From an uncultured Bulleidia sp. (lineage in GTDB: Bacteria; Bacillota_I; Bacilli_A; Erysipelotrichales; Erysipelotrichaceae): 64,000 nucleotides of DNA. The first letter of the stretch is position 1, and every line of letters begins with the position of its first letter. This document shows positions 25,475 through 34,345 of the stretch, in pieces. Made by a program: the position numbers and the translations under genes. The notes beneath the pieces were generated by a model. It was not told where the DNA came from and did no database searches. It saw only the letters and a program-made list of their open reading frames with translations. The DNA is taken from the NCBI GenBank assembly GCA_947087645.1, contig CAMUDN010000003.1:62001-126000 (forward strand), written 5' to 3'.

Positions 25475-26441
25475 AATAACACTATTTTCCTCACTATTTT
25501 TATTAATAATAATCAGTCTATCATTTTTCATTTTACTTATTGGAGATGAAAGTTATTCTTTTTCAACTTTGATTAAAGTCTTAAATAGTGAAACTGTTCC
25601 TGGAGCTAGTTTTTCGATTATGGAAATTAGATTACCAAAATTATTAGCAGGAATTATAGCTGGCTGGTCTTTTGGATTGGCAGGATTTATCTTTCAAACT
25701 ATGTTAAGAAATCCTCTTGCAAGTCCTGATATAATCGGTGTCACCAGTTCTTCATCTATTGCAGCGGTCTTTTGCATATTAGTATTAAAAATAAATAGTT
25801 TAACTACTGGAATTATTTCAATAGCTTTTGGCTTAGCAACATCTTTAATATTGTTTTTACTAGCTAAAAAAGATGGTTTTTCAGCATCTAGACTGATAAT
25901 ATTAGGCATTGGTTTTCAAGCTGTCACAAGAGCAGGTACCTCATTTTTATTGTTGAAAGCCGCAAGATATGAGTTACAAGAAGTTATGAGATGGCTCAGT
26001 GGCTCTTTATCTTTTACAAAGATAAATGACATACCTCTTGTGCTAATAGTAAGTATTATTGCTACTATATTAGTTTTATTTTTTAATAAAAGACTAGAAA
26101 TTATTGAACTTGGTGAAGACATAGCAATCGGACTTGGAGCAAAGCCCGAGCTATCGAGGTTTGTTTTAATTTTTTGTGCTGTATCTTTAACTGCTTTTTC
26201 TACTGCAATTACAGGACCAATAGCTTGTATATCTTTTTTAGCTGGTCCCATAGCCTTAAATATTGGCAAGAAAAGAAGCCCAATATTAGCTGGATTGGTT
26301 GGAGTTTTATTAGTTTTGTTATCAGACATATTCTCACAAAATATTTTACCAGCTAGATATCCAGTAGGTGTTATAACTGGCTTGTTAGGTACACCATACT
26401 TAATATACTTACTAATAAAAATGAACAGGAGGAATATATAA
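25434..26441 (+). CDS. FecCD-family siderophore permease, subunit 2
   Basis: 335 residues, GTG start overlapping subunit 1 by 41 bases. Marks: RLPKLLAGIIAGWSFGLAGFIFQ, MLRNPLASPDIIGVTSSSS, and GPIACISFLAGPIA. Two non-identical FecCD subunits form the heterodimeric channel, as in FecC/FecD or FepD/FepG. Confidence 0.92.
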   Translation: MQNLIIGIQKRKNRITLFSSLFLLIIISLSFFILLIGDESYSFSTLIKVLNSETVPGASFSIMEIRLPKLLAGIIAGWSFGLAGFIFQTMLRNPLASPDIIGVTSSSSIAAVFCILVLKINSLTTGIISIAFGLATSLILFLLAKKDGFSASRLIILGIGFQAVTRAGTSFLLLKAARYELQEVMRWLSGSLSFTKINDIPLVLIVSIIATILVLFFNKRLEIIELGEDIAIGLGAKPELSRFVLIFCAVSLTAFSTAITGPIACISFLAGPIALNIGKKRSPILAGLVGVLLVLLSDIFSQNILPARYPVGVITGLLGTPYLIYLLIKMNRRNI

Positions 26442-27235
26442 TGAAAAGTCTATGGTCAAATAATCTTACCTGCGGTTATGATGAAAAAATAATCTTGGAA
26501 AATATAAATATAAATATACCTGAAGAAAAAATATCAGTTATTATTGGGTCAAATGGTTGTGGGAAATCAACACTCATTAAAACCTTGTCTCGACTTATAA
26601 AGCCATTAGAGGGAGAAGTATTGCTTGATAATAAATCGATTAATTCTTATAAAGAAAAAGATTTAGCAAAACACATAGCTATATTACCTCAATCTCCAAT
26701 AATCCCTGAATCAATAACAGTAGCTGATCTTGTAAGCCGTGGTCGTTTCCCCTACAGAAAGCCTTTTAAGAGTCTTGGAAAAGATGACCTTGAAATAATA
26801 AACAGATCAATGGTTATGGCCAATGTTGAAGATCTAGCAAATAACCTAGTTGAAGAACTTTCTGGGGGTCAAAGGCAAAGAGTATGGATAGCTCTAGCCC
26901 TAGCCCAAGATACAAGTATCCTACTTTTAGATGAGCCAACTACTTACTTGGATATCTCATATCAAATAGAACTATTAGACCTCTTGACTGATCTAAACCA
27001 AAAATATAAGACAACCATTTGTATGATTTTGCACGATATAAATCTAACAGCAAGATATGCTGATTACCTATTTGCAATTAAAGAAGGTAAACTTGTTGCA
27101 GAGGGAAAGCCTGAAGATATACTAAATGATAAACTAGTTAAAGATATCTTTAATCTTGAAGCAAAAATTATACGTGACCCTATTTCCAATTCGCCTCTAA
27201 TTATTCCTATTGGCAAGCACCATGTTAGCTCTTAA
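26441..27235 (+). CDS. Siderophore ABC transporter ATPase (FepC type)
   Basis: 264 residues with Walker A GSNGCGKST, Q-loop ILPQSPIIPESITVADLVSRGRFPY (typical of FepC/FecE/FhuC), signature LSGGQRQRVWIALAL, Walker B ILLLDEPTTYLD and H-loop MILHDINLTARYAD. AGGAGG precedes the ATG. Last gene of the foreign-style operon; IS remnants start about 40 bases later. Confidence 0.94.
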   Translation: MKSLWSNNLTCGYDEKIILENININIPEEKISVIIGSNGCGKSTLIKTLSRLIKPLEGEVLLDNKSINSYKEKDLAKHIAILPQSPIIPESITVADLVSRGRFPYRKPFKSLGKDDLEIINRSMVMANVEDLANNLVEELSGGQRQRVWIALALAQDTSILLLDEPTTYLDISYQIELLDLLTDLNQKYKTTICMILHDINLTARYADYLFAIKEGKLVAEGKPEDILNDKLVKDIFNLEAKIIRDPISNSPLIIPIGKHHVSS

Positions 27236-27273
27236 TAATTGAATATTGGAATTCATTTAAAAGTCTCAAATTT

Positions 27274-27448
27274 TGAACTGATCCTCAAAAGTTAGGCCAA
27301 AAAACTAACTAAAGGAGGTCAGTTTTTAATGGTAAATACAACACAGAATTTAAGATGAAATTAGTAAAAGAATATCATGAAGGAAAAATAGGATACAGAG
27401 AATAACAGCAATATTAAAAAGATCAGGACTGATAATAAACAAAAAAAA
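27274..27448 (+). mobile_element. IS3-family (IS150-like) remnant, internally deleted
   Basis: Begins with a terminal inverted-repeat-like hairpin, TGAACTGATCC... pairing with ...GGAGGTCAGTT (27276-27324), as at IS150-group ends. The ATG at 27329 starts OrfA but hits TGA after 9 codons. In the frame shifted by one base the sequence reads GKYNTEFKMKLVKEYHEGK, a typical OrfA N terminus. It then jumps to OrfB-like GYR..ITAILKRSGLIINKKK. So one base was lost and most of orfA and the start of orfB are gone. Confidence 0.75.
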
Positions 27449-28150
27449 GAACATATTCCCTTCAAAGAAAGAATATGTGTTCAAACTTTGTATAATTATA
27501 TTGATAGTAATGTATTTACAAGAATTACTAACCAATCTTTACCAATCAAAGACAATAGAAAAAGAAAACACAAGAAAGTTATTGTTAGAGTAAATAAACG
27601 CCTTGCTGGTACAAGTATTGAAAAACGACCAGAATATATTTTAAGTCGTGATGAGTTTGGACATTGGGAAATGGATACTGTAAAAGGTAAAAGAACATCA
27701 CATAGCAGTATGCTAGTTCTTACGGAAAGAAAGACAAGAAAAGAGATAATTATAAAATTAGAACATCATTATGCAGAAGCAGTAGTAGAAGCATTAAATG
27801 AACTTGAAAAGAAATTACAAAATAACTTTTCTCAATTATTTAAAACAATCACATGTGATAATGGTACAGAGTTTAGTTATAGCAACTTGATAGAAAACTC
27901 TTGCATAAATGAAGGAAAGAAAAGAACAACGCTATATTATTGCCATCCGTACACAAGTTGTGAAAGAGGGAGTAATGAAAACAACAATAAATTAATCAGA
28001 AGATTTATTGCTAAAGGTGTAGAATTTGATACATATTCAAAAAGTAAATTTAGGAAGATTGAAGAATGGATAAATAACTATCCAAGAAAGATCTTTGATT
28101 TTCAAACGGCAGAGGAGATGTTTAGAAAAGAAGTATCAACAATTCCCTAG
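27440..28150 (+). pseudogene. IS30-family transposase, 5' truncated
   Basis: The DDE catalytic half of an IS30 transposase: ERICVQTLYNYIDSNVF, GHWEMDTVKGK (first D), TITCDNGTEF (second D), SCERGSNENNNKLIRRF (E), with a normal C-terminal end. The N-terminal HTH domains are missing; the open frame joins IS3 remnant sequence around 27440. From 27488 there is an open frame of 220 residues but no evident SD. Catalytic residues are intact, DNA binding is not, so it is probably dead. Confidence 0.85.
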
Positions 28151-28203
28151 TTTGGAAAATGTTATGTTATGAATAAAATTAAATTTAGTTTAGTTGCTTT
28201 TTT

Positions 28204-28229
28204 AATCATTCTATGAAATGATTTTTTTG
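28204..28229 (+). terminator. Terminator downstream of the IS30 remnant
   Basis: AATCATT / AATGATT stem with a 6-base loop and seven Ts. The remaining part of the gap 28151-28452 is very AT-rich and holds only this and the promoter at 28404. Confidence 0.8.
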
Positions 28230-28403
28230 TTGTAGATAAAAAATTAGTAGAAAGTAAAAAAGTAAAGTAGAAATTCATAAAAATGAAAAACTTTTCATAA
28301 AAAATAAATGATTTTATAAAAAAATAAAAAAAGTATCTAATATCTCTTGTAATCAACGGAATCATTAATTTTTGTAAAAGTAATGTTTTTCTATTACAAT
28401 TAA

Positions 28404-28432
28404 TTGAAAGAGTTTACAATCGCTTATATAAT
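28404..28432 (+). promoter_or_regulatory. Promoter of the ytxG-like/ccpA cluster
   Basis: TTGAAA (28404-28409), 17-base spacer, TATAAT (28427-28432); AGAGGAG SD follows before the ATG at 28453. Confidence 0.85.
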
Positions 28433-28452
28433 GAAAACATAGAGGAGATAAT

Positions 28453-28815
28453 ATGAATGATTTATTAAATGAATTATCTGTACTTGCAAAACATTTATTA
28501 CCTATTTTGATGGTTGTGGTATTAATTATGTTATGTATTTTTTTAAAAAGGTTAATTACTTTTTTATCGCATTTAACAAAGACGATAAATCATTGGGAAT
28601 TTACAACAAAATTAGTTGATCAAAGTTTAGAAAAATTACAATCTCCTTTGGATACAAGTGTTAAATATGCTAAAAGTTTTGATCATTTACATGATGAAGT
28701 AACAAATGTATTAGCTAAAGTAAGTCAATCAATTATGAATGGTTTTAATTCTTTTAAGAAGGGTTCATCAAAAAAGGAGGACAATGATCATGGTCAAGAA
28801 AAAACAAATACATGA
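28453..28815 (+). CDS. DUF948 (YtxG-like) membrane protein
   Basis: 120 residues with one N-terminal TM segment (LLPILMVVVLIMLCIFLK), then a helical cytoplasmic or wall-facing part. It resembles the YtxG/DUF948 family and lies two genes before ccpA, as ytxG does in Bacillus subtilis, which supports the call. Function in the family is unknown beyond links to general stress. Its 3' end overlaps the next gene. Confidence 0.7.
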   Translation: MNDLLNELSVLAKHLLPILMVVVLIMLCIFLKRLITFLSHLTKTINHWEFTTKLVDQSLEKLQSPLDTSVKYAKSFDHLHDEVTNVLAKVSQSIMNGFNSFKKGSSKKEDNDHGQEKTNT

Positions 28816-29128
28816 TGATTCTTTTGATAATATTGAAAAAACAGTTGAAGATTTAAAACAAAAGTTGCGACAACTTGAAGAAAAAAAAGAAGATAATATT
28901 GATCTGCAAAAAGATAATGTTGATGAGCAGATATTAGTATATATTAAAAATCATGTTCAACCATATCAACATAAGAAATTAAATAATGATTGGCGAAACA
29001 AATCATTAAAGGATAAGATCTTGCTTATTTTAAATAGTGAAGAAGTGCAAGATAAATGGCATTTTGTTAAAAATGTAACCCAGTCAATTTGTTTACATGT
29101 GTATAAAAAATGGAATGAGAAAAAATAG
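28790..29128 (+). CDS. Small charged protein in the ytxG-ccpA cluster
   Basis: About 112 residues (MVKKKQIHDDSFDNIEKTVEDLKQKLRQLEEKKE...), a charged helical, probably coiled-coil, N-terminal half with a more structured C-terminal part ending in LHVYKKWNEKK. AAGGAGG (28774-28780) stands 9 bases before ATG 28790 and only 3 before in-frame ATG 28784, so I prefer 28790. It occupies the place of ytxH in Bacillus, but no TM or family signature is seen. Unrecognised. Confidence 0.7.
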   Translation: MVKKKQIHDDSFDNIEKTVEDLKQKLRQLEEKKEDNIDLQKDNVDEQILVYIKNHVQPYQHKKLNNDWRNKSLKDKILLILNSEEVQDKWHFVKNVTQSICLHVYKKWNEKK

Positions 29129-29136
29129 GTGGAAAA

Positions 29137-30135
29137 ATGAAAAGAGTAACAATTTATGATGTTGCCAAAGAAGCAAATGTTTCATTAGCAACTGTATCTA
29201 GAGTTATTAATGGTTCTAATGTTGTTAAAGCTCCAACACGTGAGCGCGTTGAGGAAGCAGTAGAAAAACTTGGCTATAAGCCAAATGCTATTGCTCAAGG
29301 TTTAGCGTTACAAAAAACAACAACGATTGGTTTAGTTGTTCCAGAAGCATCTTTCACTTATACTGGTCAGATTATAAATGGTTTAATTGATGTAGCAAAA
29401 ATTTATAATTACAATATCATGTTACATACAATTACAGATGGGATAACTGATTTGAATTCGGTTATTGAAGATATCATTAAGTCACATGTAGATGGTGTAA
29501 TTATTTTTAATGATAAATTAAGAGCAAATGATATGGAAGCTTTAAACCGTTATCATATACCCGTTGTTGTTATTGGTAATAAGATATTAGCTAAAGATGT
29601 TTGTTCTGTATATGTTAATATTGAGAAAGCTATTTTTGAGCTGGTCATGAAGTATTTAGAAGAAGGTAAAGATAAAATTTTTATTCTTGAAGATCGTAAA
29701 AATCCCCAACAATATCAACATATTATTGCGGGTGCAAAACGAGCATATGCGACTAAAGGTAAGAAATTTAGTGGTAACTTAGAATTACCAGCAGGAACAC
29801 GTACATCATATAGTTTTTTAAGAAATTGGTTAAAAGATCGTCATTATGATTTGGCAATTGGATATCGTGATTCACAAGCTATGGCGATTATTAATGCTGC
29901 TCGTGAAAATGGTATTTTAGTGCCAGAACAAATGGAAGTTGTTTGTGTATTGGATACTAAATATAATACTATTATGCGTCCACAAGTATCTTCTTTTTCT
30001 ATTCCTTCTTATGATTTGGGCGCTGTTTCAATGCGGATGATGACGAAGATGTTACAAAAAGAAGAAGATGAAAATAAAGAAGGTACAATTGAACTTAGTT
30101 ATTTATTTACATCACGTCAAACAACTAAAGAATAA
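29137..30135 (+). CDS. ccpA: Catabolite control protein A (LacI family)
   Basis: 332-residue LacI/GalR regulator. The HTH VTIYDVAKEANVSLATVSRVINGSNVVKAPTRERVEEAVEKLGYKPNA is a near-perfect CcpA DNA-reading head, with the hinge AIAQGLA. A periplasmic-binding-protein-like core follows (TIGLVVPEASFTYTGQIINGL). The neighbourhood (ytxG-like gene upstream, tyrS downstream) matches ccpA loci of other Firmicutes. With HPr-Ser-P it would bind cre sites, one of which is at 20310. Confidence 0.85.
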   Translation: MKRVTIYDVAKEANVSLATVSRVINGSNVVKAPTRERVEEAVEKLGYKPNAIAQGLALQKTTTIGLVVPEASFTYTGQIINGLIDVAKIYNYNIMLHTITDGITDLNSVIEDIIKSHVDGVIIFNDKLRANDMEALNRYHIPVVVIGNKILAKDVCSVYVNIEKAIFELVMKYLEEGKDKIFILEDRKNPQQYQHIIAGAKRAYATKGKKFSGNLELPAGTRTSYSFLRNWLKDRHYDLAIGYRDSQAMAIINAARENGILVPEQMEVVCVLDTKYNTIMRPQVSSFSIPSYDLGAVSMRMMTKMLQKEEDENKEGTIELSYLFTSRQTTKE

Positions 30136-30154
30136 TGATAGTATATTTAATATA

Positions 30155-30203
30155 GTGAGCTAAGGTAGTAATTTTAAAACATCCTTAGATAAGGATGTTT
30201 TTA
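30155..30203 (+). promoter_or_regulatory. Decayed T-box 3' half (antiterminator/terminator) before tyrS
   Basis: Terminator stem AAACATCCTTA (30177-30187) / TAAGGATGTTT (30190-30200) with T-run. Upstream CTAAGG (30160-30165) can pair instead with CCTTAG (30183-30188), the T-box antiterminator arrangement. The local order GTGAGCTAAGGTAGTA...CCTTAGA aligns with the leuS T-box GTGAACTAAGGTGGTACCGCG...CCTTAGA. The tRNA-binding TGGTACCGCG has become TAGTAATTTT, and no room exists for Stem I (ccpA stops at 30135). Confidence 0.6.
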
Positions 30204-30223
30204 TATTTATAGGGGGCAAACAA

Positions 30224-31483
30224 ATGAACTTTTTAGAAGAATTAAAATGGCGCGGTTTAGTTAAAGATTTTACAGATTTAGCAGCATTACAAGAACAGTT
30301 AGATAAGCCAACAACTGTTTATTGTGGCTTTGATCCAACTGCTGATTCTTTACATGTTGGTCATTTACAACAAATCATGTTATTAAAACGATATCAGAAT
30401 GCTGGCCATCATGTGCTTGCTTTAGCTGGTGGTTTTACAGGTATGATTGGTGATCCAAGGCCAACAACTGAAAGAAAATTATTACGTCATGAAGATGTAC
30501 TTCATAATGTTGAATGCATTAAAAAACAATTAGCTATGTTTATTGATTTTGACGGTTCGAATAAAGCTGTTTTAGTCAATAATAATGATTGGTTAGAAAA
30601 AATGTCAACACTTGATTTTTTGCGTGATTATGGTAAACAATTCAATGTTGCTTATATGTTACAAAAAGATACAATTAAAAAAAGAATTGATAGTGGTTTA
30701 TCATATTTAGAGTTTTCATATACCATTTTACAAGCTATTGATTTTTATTATTTATTTAAAAATTATAATTGTCGTGTGCAAATAGGTGGTTCTGATCAAT
30801 GGGGTAATTTAACTTCCGGCATGGACTTAATTAAAAAATTAGAAGGTAGTAATACAGCTGTTTTTGGAATTACATCACCACTTATTACCAAAGCTGATGG
30901 ATCGAAGTTTGGTAAAAGTGAAGGGCGTAATATTTGGCTAGATAAAAATCGTACTTCAGCTTATGAATTTTATCAGTTTTGGTTGAATACACCTGATGAT
31001 TCAATAGTTGATTACTTAAAACGCCTAAGTTTAAAAAGTCCTCATGAAATTGATTTATTAGCAGAAATAGTTCGTAAGGAACCAGAAAAACGGATAGCTC
31101 AAAAAGCATTAGCTGAAGAATTAACAACATATGTACATGGTTTAGATGGTTTCAAAAGGGCATTAAAAATATCTAATACTTTATTTAGTGCTGATTTTAT
31201 GAGTTTGAGTGCAAGTGAGTTAAAGGAAGGTTTAAAGGGAGCTAAGAAAGTAGCTGTTAAATCAGGTATTCTTTTATTAGATGCATTAGTTAAAGCTGAA
31301 ATTGCTAAATCAAAATCCAATGCTCGACAATTAATTCAACAAGGATCAATATCCGTTAATGGTATTAAAGTTAATGCATTGGATGGAACTTTAGAAAAAG
31401 AAGATGCTATTGATCGAAATTTTATGATTATTAAAAAAGGTAAAAAGAATTATTATATTGTTGAATTTAGTGAAGACCAGTGA
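30224..31483 (+). CDS. tyrS: Tyrosyl-tRNA synthetase
   Basis: 419-residue class I synthetase. CGFDPTADSLHVGH carries the HIGH motif (HVGH, 44-47); FSYTILQAIDFYYLF and QIGGSDQWGN form the tyrosine site; KFGKS near residue 228 is the KMSKS motif; an S4 RNA-binding domain ends the protein (ARQLIQQGSISVNG). AGGGGG SD. Follows ccpA and a decayed T-box leader. Confidence 0.97.
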   Translation: MNFLEELKWRGLVKDFTDLAALQEQLDKPTTVYCGFDPTADSLHVGHLQQIMLLKRYQNAGHHVLALAGGFTGMIGDPRPTTERKLLRHEDVLHNVECIKKQLAMFIDFDGSNKAVLVNNNDWLEKMSTLDFLRDYGKQFNVAYMLQKDTIKKRIDSGLSYLEFSYTILQAIDFYYLFKNYNCRVQIGGSDQWGNLTSGMDLIKKLEGSNTAVFGITSPLITKADGSKFGKSEGRNIWLDKNRTSAYEFYQFWLNTPDDSIVDYLKRLSLKSPHEIDLLAEIVRKEPEKRIAQKALAEELTTYVHGLDGFKRALKISNTLFSADFMSLSASELKEGLKGAKKVAVKSGILLLDALVKAEIAKSKSNARQLIQQGSISVNGIKVNALDGTLEKEDAIDRNFMIIKKGKKNYYIVEFSEDQ

Positions 31484-31501
31484 AAAACATTGGTCTTTTT
31501 A
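31473..31501 (+). terminator. tyrS terminator
   Basis: AAGACCA / TGGTCTT stem across the tyrS stop codon, then TTTTT. Confidence 0.85.
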
Positions 31502-31504
31502 GGT

Positions 31505-31510
31505 TATAAT
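31505..31510 (+). promoter_or_regulatory. -10 box directly before a lipoprotein gene (leaderless candidate)
   Basis: TATAAT ends 8 bases before the ATG at 31519, directly behind the tyrS terminator. No SD lies in between (TTTAATAT). No good -35. Confidence 0.5.
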
Positions 31511-31518
31511 TTTAATAT

Positions 31519-32004
31519 ATGAAAAAAATTATAGGATTATTAATTACTCTTTCTTTTATGTTATCAGCTTGTTCTAAGCCAACTGAATTAGATGCTAAAA
31601 TGGCAACTTATAAAGCTCATTATGAATTAATAGATCAGCATCAAAAATTTCTTAAAGAGTCCGCTTATTTTAATGTTGAGACAGAAATGATTAAACAAAA
31701 TGGTAATTATATTTACTATATTGTTGTTGATAAAGCTAAAATTGAAATGCATGATGTTGTCTTGATGGTTGTTGAAAATGATCAATTATATCAAAATAAT
31801 CCTAAGATGATGCCTAGTGCAGGTATTTTTGATCGTGCTTATAGTTTGATTCCTAAGCAAATTAATAAAGATTTTGGTTATATGAAAGGAATTATTATTT
31901 CTGGTGAATCAAAACAAGCAAATATTAAAGTTGAATTATTAGTTGAATGGCGTAATTCTCGTAAAGAATTGCAAAGAGAGTTCTTATCACTGAATATTAA
32001 ATAG
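31519..32004 (+). CDS. Uncharacterised lipoprotein
   Basis: 161 residues: signal peptide KKIIGLLITLSFM, lipobox LSAC (C18), then a mature domain with alternating hydrophobic strands (NYIYYIVVDKAKIEMHDVVLMVVEND; ANIKVELLVEW), suggesting a small beta-rich fold. No family recognised. It precedes a cell-envelope flippase by 11 bases and may be cotranscribed with it. Confidence 0.75.
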   Translation: MKKIIGLLITLSFMLSACSKPTELDAKMATYKAHYELIDQHQKFLKESAYFNVETEMIKQNGNYIYYIVVDKAKIEMHDVVLMVVENDQLYQNNPKMMPSAGIFDRAYSLIPKQINKDFGYMKGIIISGESKQANIKVELLVEWRNSRKELQREFLSLNIK

Positions 32005-32015
32005 GGAGTTAGAGA

Positions 32016-33662
32016 ATGGATCGAAATAAGAAAAAAACAATCAGTCAGTCTTTTTTAGCCGGCTCTTTAACTTCGACAGCTGGTTTATTTATGGCTAAAT
32101 TAATTGGCTTAATTTATATTATTCCTTTTAAGGAAATTATTGGCCAACAAAATATGGTTTATTTTTCAGCTTCTTATGATTATTATGTTTTATTATTGCA
32201 AATATCAGCGGCTGGTATTCCCTTTGCAATTGCAGCTTTAGTAGCTAAATATATTGCTAAAGAAGATTATAAAACAGTTATTTTAGTGCGCCATTTAGGA
32301 ACAGGTATTTTAATGACTTCTGGTTTTGTGATGGCCTTTCTCTTTTTAGTGTTTTCTAAATCGTTAGCAAGTAGAGCTTTAGGAGTTACACATTTATCGA
32401 CTGGGGAATTAGCGACGATGCAAAATGTTTTTGCTATTTTAGCTTTATCGCTTTTTGTTGTACCAATTCTTTCTTCTTATCGTGGTTATTATCAAGGACT
32501 TAAAGAAATGGTTGCTTTTGCTAATTCACAAGTGATTGAACAAGTTGTTCGTGTTTCTTTTATTTTAATTGTTTCCATGTTTGCTATTTATGTTTTTAAA
32601 TTACATGCTAGCTTTGGTGCATATGCAGCTGTTATGGGAACTTGTTTAGGAGCTGTTTTAGCTATTTTTTATTTTTTACATTTTAATTCAGTACGGCATA
32701 AAGAAGTTGTATATTTAGCTTCTTTGCAAAAAAATAAAAAAGTATCATGTAAACATGTTGTTCATGAATTTATCTTATATGCTATTCCTTTTTTTATCAC
32801 AGCTATTTTAGGTAATTCACAAATTTTAGTAAATACAAATTTATTTGTTTCAATTAATCAAAGTCTTGGTATGCCTCATGATAAAGCTACTTTAATTTAT
32901 TCTATTATTCAAACAAATTGTGATAAATTAACTTCTATACCACAAGTTATTTCGGCAGGCTTTTCAGCTGGAATTATTCCTTTTGTTACATCAGCAATGG
33001 AACGTCATGATTTTAAAGAAATGCGAAAATATCTTATGAAAGCATTTGATGTAACATTATTTTTAGCTATTCCTGTAAGTTCTGTTTTATTTTTTCAATC
33101 ACGTTTTGTTTATTATATTATGTATGGTGCTAAAGAATTAGCATATGGTCAAGTTGCTTTACGTCAAGCTGGTATCTTAGCTTTATCAACAACTTTAACA
33201 CCATTAGTAACATCTATTTTGTTAACGTTACGTTTTCGTAAAAAAAGTATTGTTTATTTGGCAATTGGTTTCATAGTTAAGTTATTAAGTTTTTATCCTT
33301 TAACATATTGTTTTGGTTATACAGGAGCAATTATTTCAAGCTATTTTTCAAGCTTTGTTATTTTAGGACTTGGTTTTATTAAAATTCAAAATTATTCACA
33401 TTTACAATGGTGGATTTTATTACGTCGTTTACTTAAAATATTATTTTTGTCCTTAATTATGAATATTCCTTATTTTATCTTAACCAAAATGGGAATAGAT
33501 TTAGTTAATTTCTCAAGAATATTAAGCTTAATTATTTTTGCCTTTATTTCACTATTAGCTATGTTAATTTATTTTTATTTAGCAGATAGCATCGGTTTAT
33601 TAAAAGTAACTTTAAATTATTCGATGCGTAATATATTTAGAAAGATATTTAGGAGGTTTTAA
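32016..33662 (+). CDS. MurJ/SpoVB-type MOP-superfamily flippase
   Basis: 548-residue polytopic protein (about 14 TM segments) of the polysaccharide transporter/MOP group. The N terminus SQSFLAGSLTSTAGLFMAKLIGLIYIIPFKEIIG is typical of SpoVB/YtgP/MurJ-like lipid-linked precursor flippases, as is SSYRGYYQGLKEM. Likely moves lipid II or a related undecaprenyl-linked substrate outward. Its stop overlaps the rsuA start. MurJ versus SpoVB role cannot be told apart here. Confidence 0.85.
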   Translation: MDRNKKKTISQSFLAGSLTSTAGLFMAKLIGLIYIIPFKEIIGQQNMVYFSASYDYYVLLLQISAAGIPFAIAALVAKYIAKEDYKTVILVRHLGTGILMTSGFVMAFLFLVFSKSLASRALGVTHLSTGELATMQNVFAILALSLFVVPILSSYRGYYQGLKEMVAFANSQVIEQVVRVSFILIVSMFAIYVFKLHASFGAYAAVMGTCLGAVLAIFYFLHFNSVRHKEVVYLASLQKNKKVSCKHVVHEFILYAIPFFITAILGNSQILVNTNLFVSINQSLGMPHDKATLIYSIIQTNCDKLTSIPQVISAGFSAGIIPFVTSAMERHDFKEMRKYLMKAFDVTLFLAIPVSSVLFFQSRFVYYIMYGAKELAYGQVALRQAGILALSTTLTPLVTSILLTLRFRKKSIVYLAIGFIVKLLSFYPLTYCFGYTGAIISSYFSSFVILGLGFIKIQNYSHLQWWILLRRLLKILFLSLIMNIPYFILTKMGIDLVNFSRILSLIIFAFISLLAMLIYFYLADSIGLLKVTLNYSMRNIFRKIFRRF

Positions 33663-34345
33663 TGCGCTTAGATCGTTTTTTAGCTAATGCTTGTCTTGGT
33701 AGTCGTTTAGAAGTTAAAAAAATGGTTCGCAATAAAAGAATTAGAGTTAATGATGCAATTGCTTTAACGGCTAGTACGATCATTAATCCGCAAAAAGATG
33801 ATATTTATTTTGATGGGCAGAAAATAATTTATCAAGCGTTCACATATTATATGTTATATAAACCAAAGGGATATATTTCAACTACTATTGCATCTAAGAT
33901 ACCTTCGGTATTAGAATTAGTACCTAAAGGAAAGAATTTATTCCCTTGTGGTCGTTTAGATAAAGATACAGAAGGGTTATTGTTGATCATGAATGATGGT
34001 CAATTAGCCCATCAACTACTATCTCCTAAAAAAGGTATAGAAAAAGAATATTATGTTGAATTACAGTTACCTTTATTAAAAGAAGATATTGATAAGATAG
34101 CTGAAGGTATAATTTATCAAGGTGTTACTTATCAGAAAGCAATGGTAAAACAGATTGATGAATATCGTTGTACAATTGTTGTTCATGAAGGTAAATATCA
34201 TGAAATTAAAAATATTTTCTTATCCTTAGGTAATAAAGTTGAATATTTAAAAAGGATTCGGATGAAAAATTTAGTTCTTGATCCTCAATTACAAAAAGGT
34301 GAATATCGGGAGCTTAATGAGCAAGAAATTGCTAATTTAAAGTAA
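33662..34345 (+). CDS. RsuA-type 16S rRNA pseudouridine synthase
   Basis: 227 residues: N-terminal S4 domain (MRLDRFLANACLGSRLEVKKMVRNKRIRVN), then the RsuA/RluB/E/F catalytic domain with YKPKGYIS and GRLDKDTEGLLLIMNDG, where the Asp in GRLDKDT is the nucleophile. Size and S4 domain favour RsuA (16S psi516). Overlaps the 3' end of the convergent ispH gene by 9 bases. Confidence 0.9.
   Translation: MRLDRFLANACLGSRLEVKKMVRNKRIRVNDAIALTASTIINPQKDDIYFDGQKIIYQAFTYYMLYKPKGYISTTIASKIPSVLELVPKGKNLFPCGRLDKDTEGLLLIMNDGQLAHQLLSPKKGIEKEYYVELQLPLLKEDIDKIAEGIIYQGVTYQKAMVKQIDEYRCTIVVHEGKYHEIKNIFLSLGNKVEYLKRIRMKNLVLDPQLQKGEYRELNEQEIANLK

Noticed and set aside
25916..26329. 137-codon minus-strand frame over the second permease
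   Set aside because: Same reason: shadow of a FecCD gene without signals of its own.
27488..28150. A whole, active transposase gene
   Set aside because: The DDE triad is present but the N-terminal DNA-binding half is missing, so I call it a truncated IS30 remnant.
34337..34345. Overlap of rsuA and ispH stop regions as an annotation error
   Set aside because: Both proteins end with normal family C termini; a 9-base convergent overlap is acceptable.
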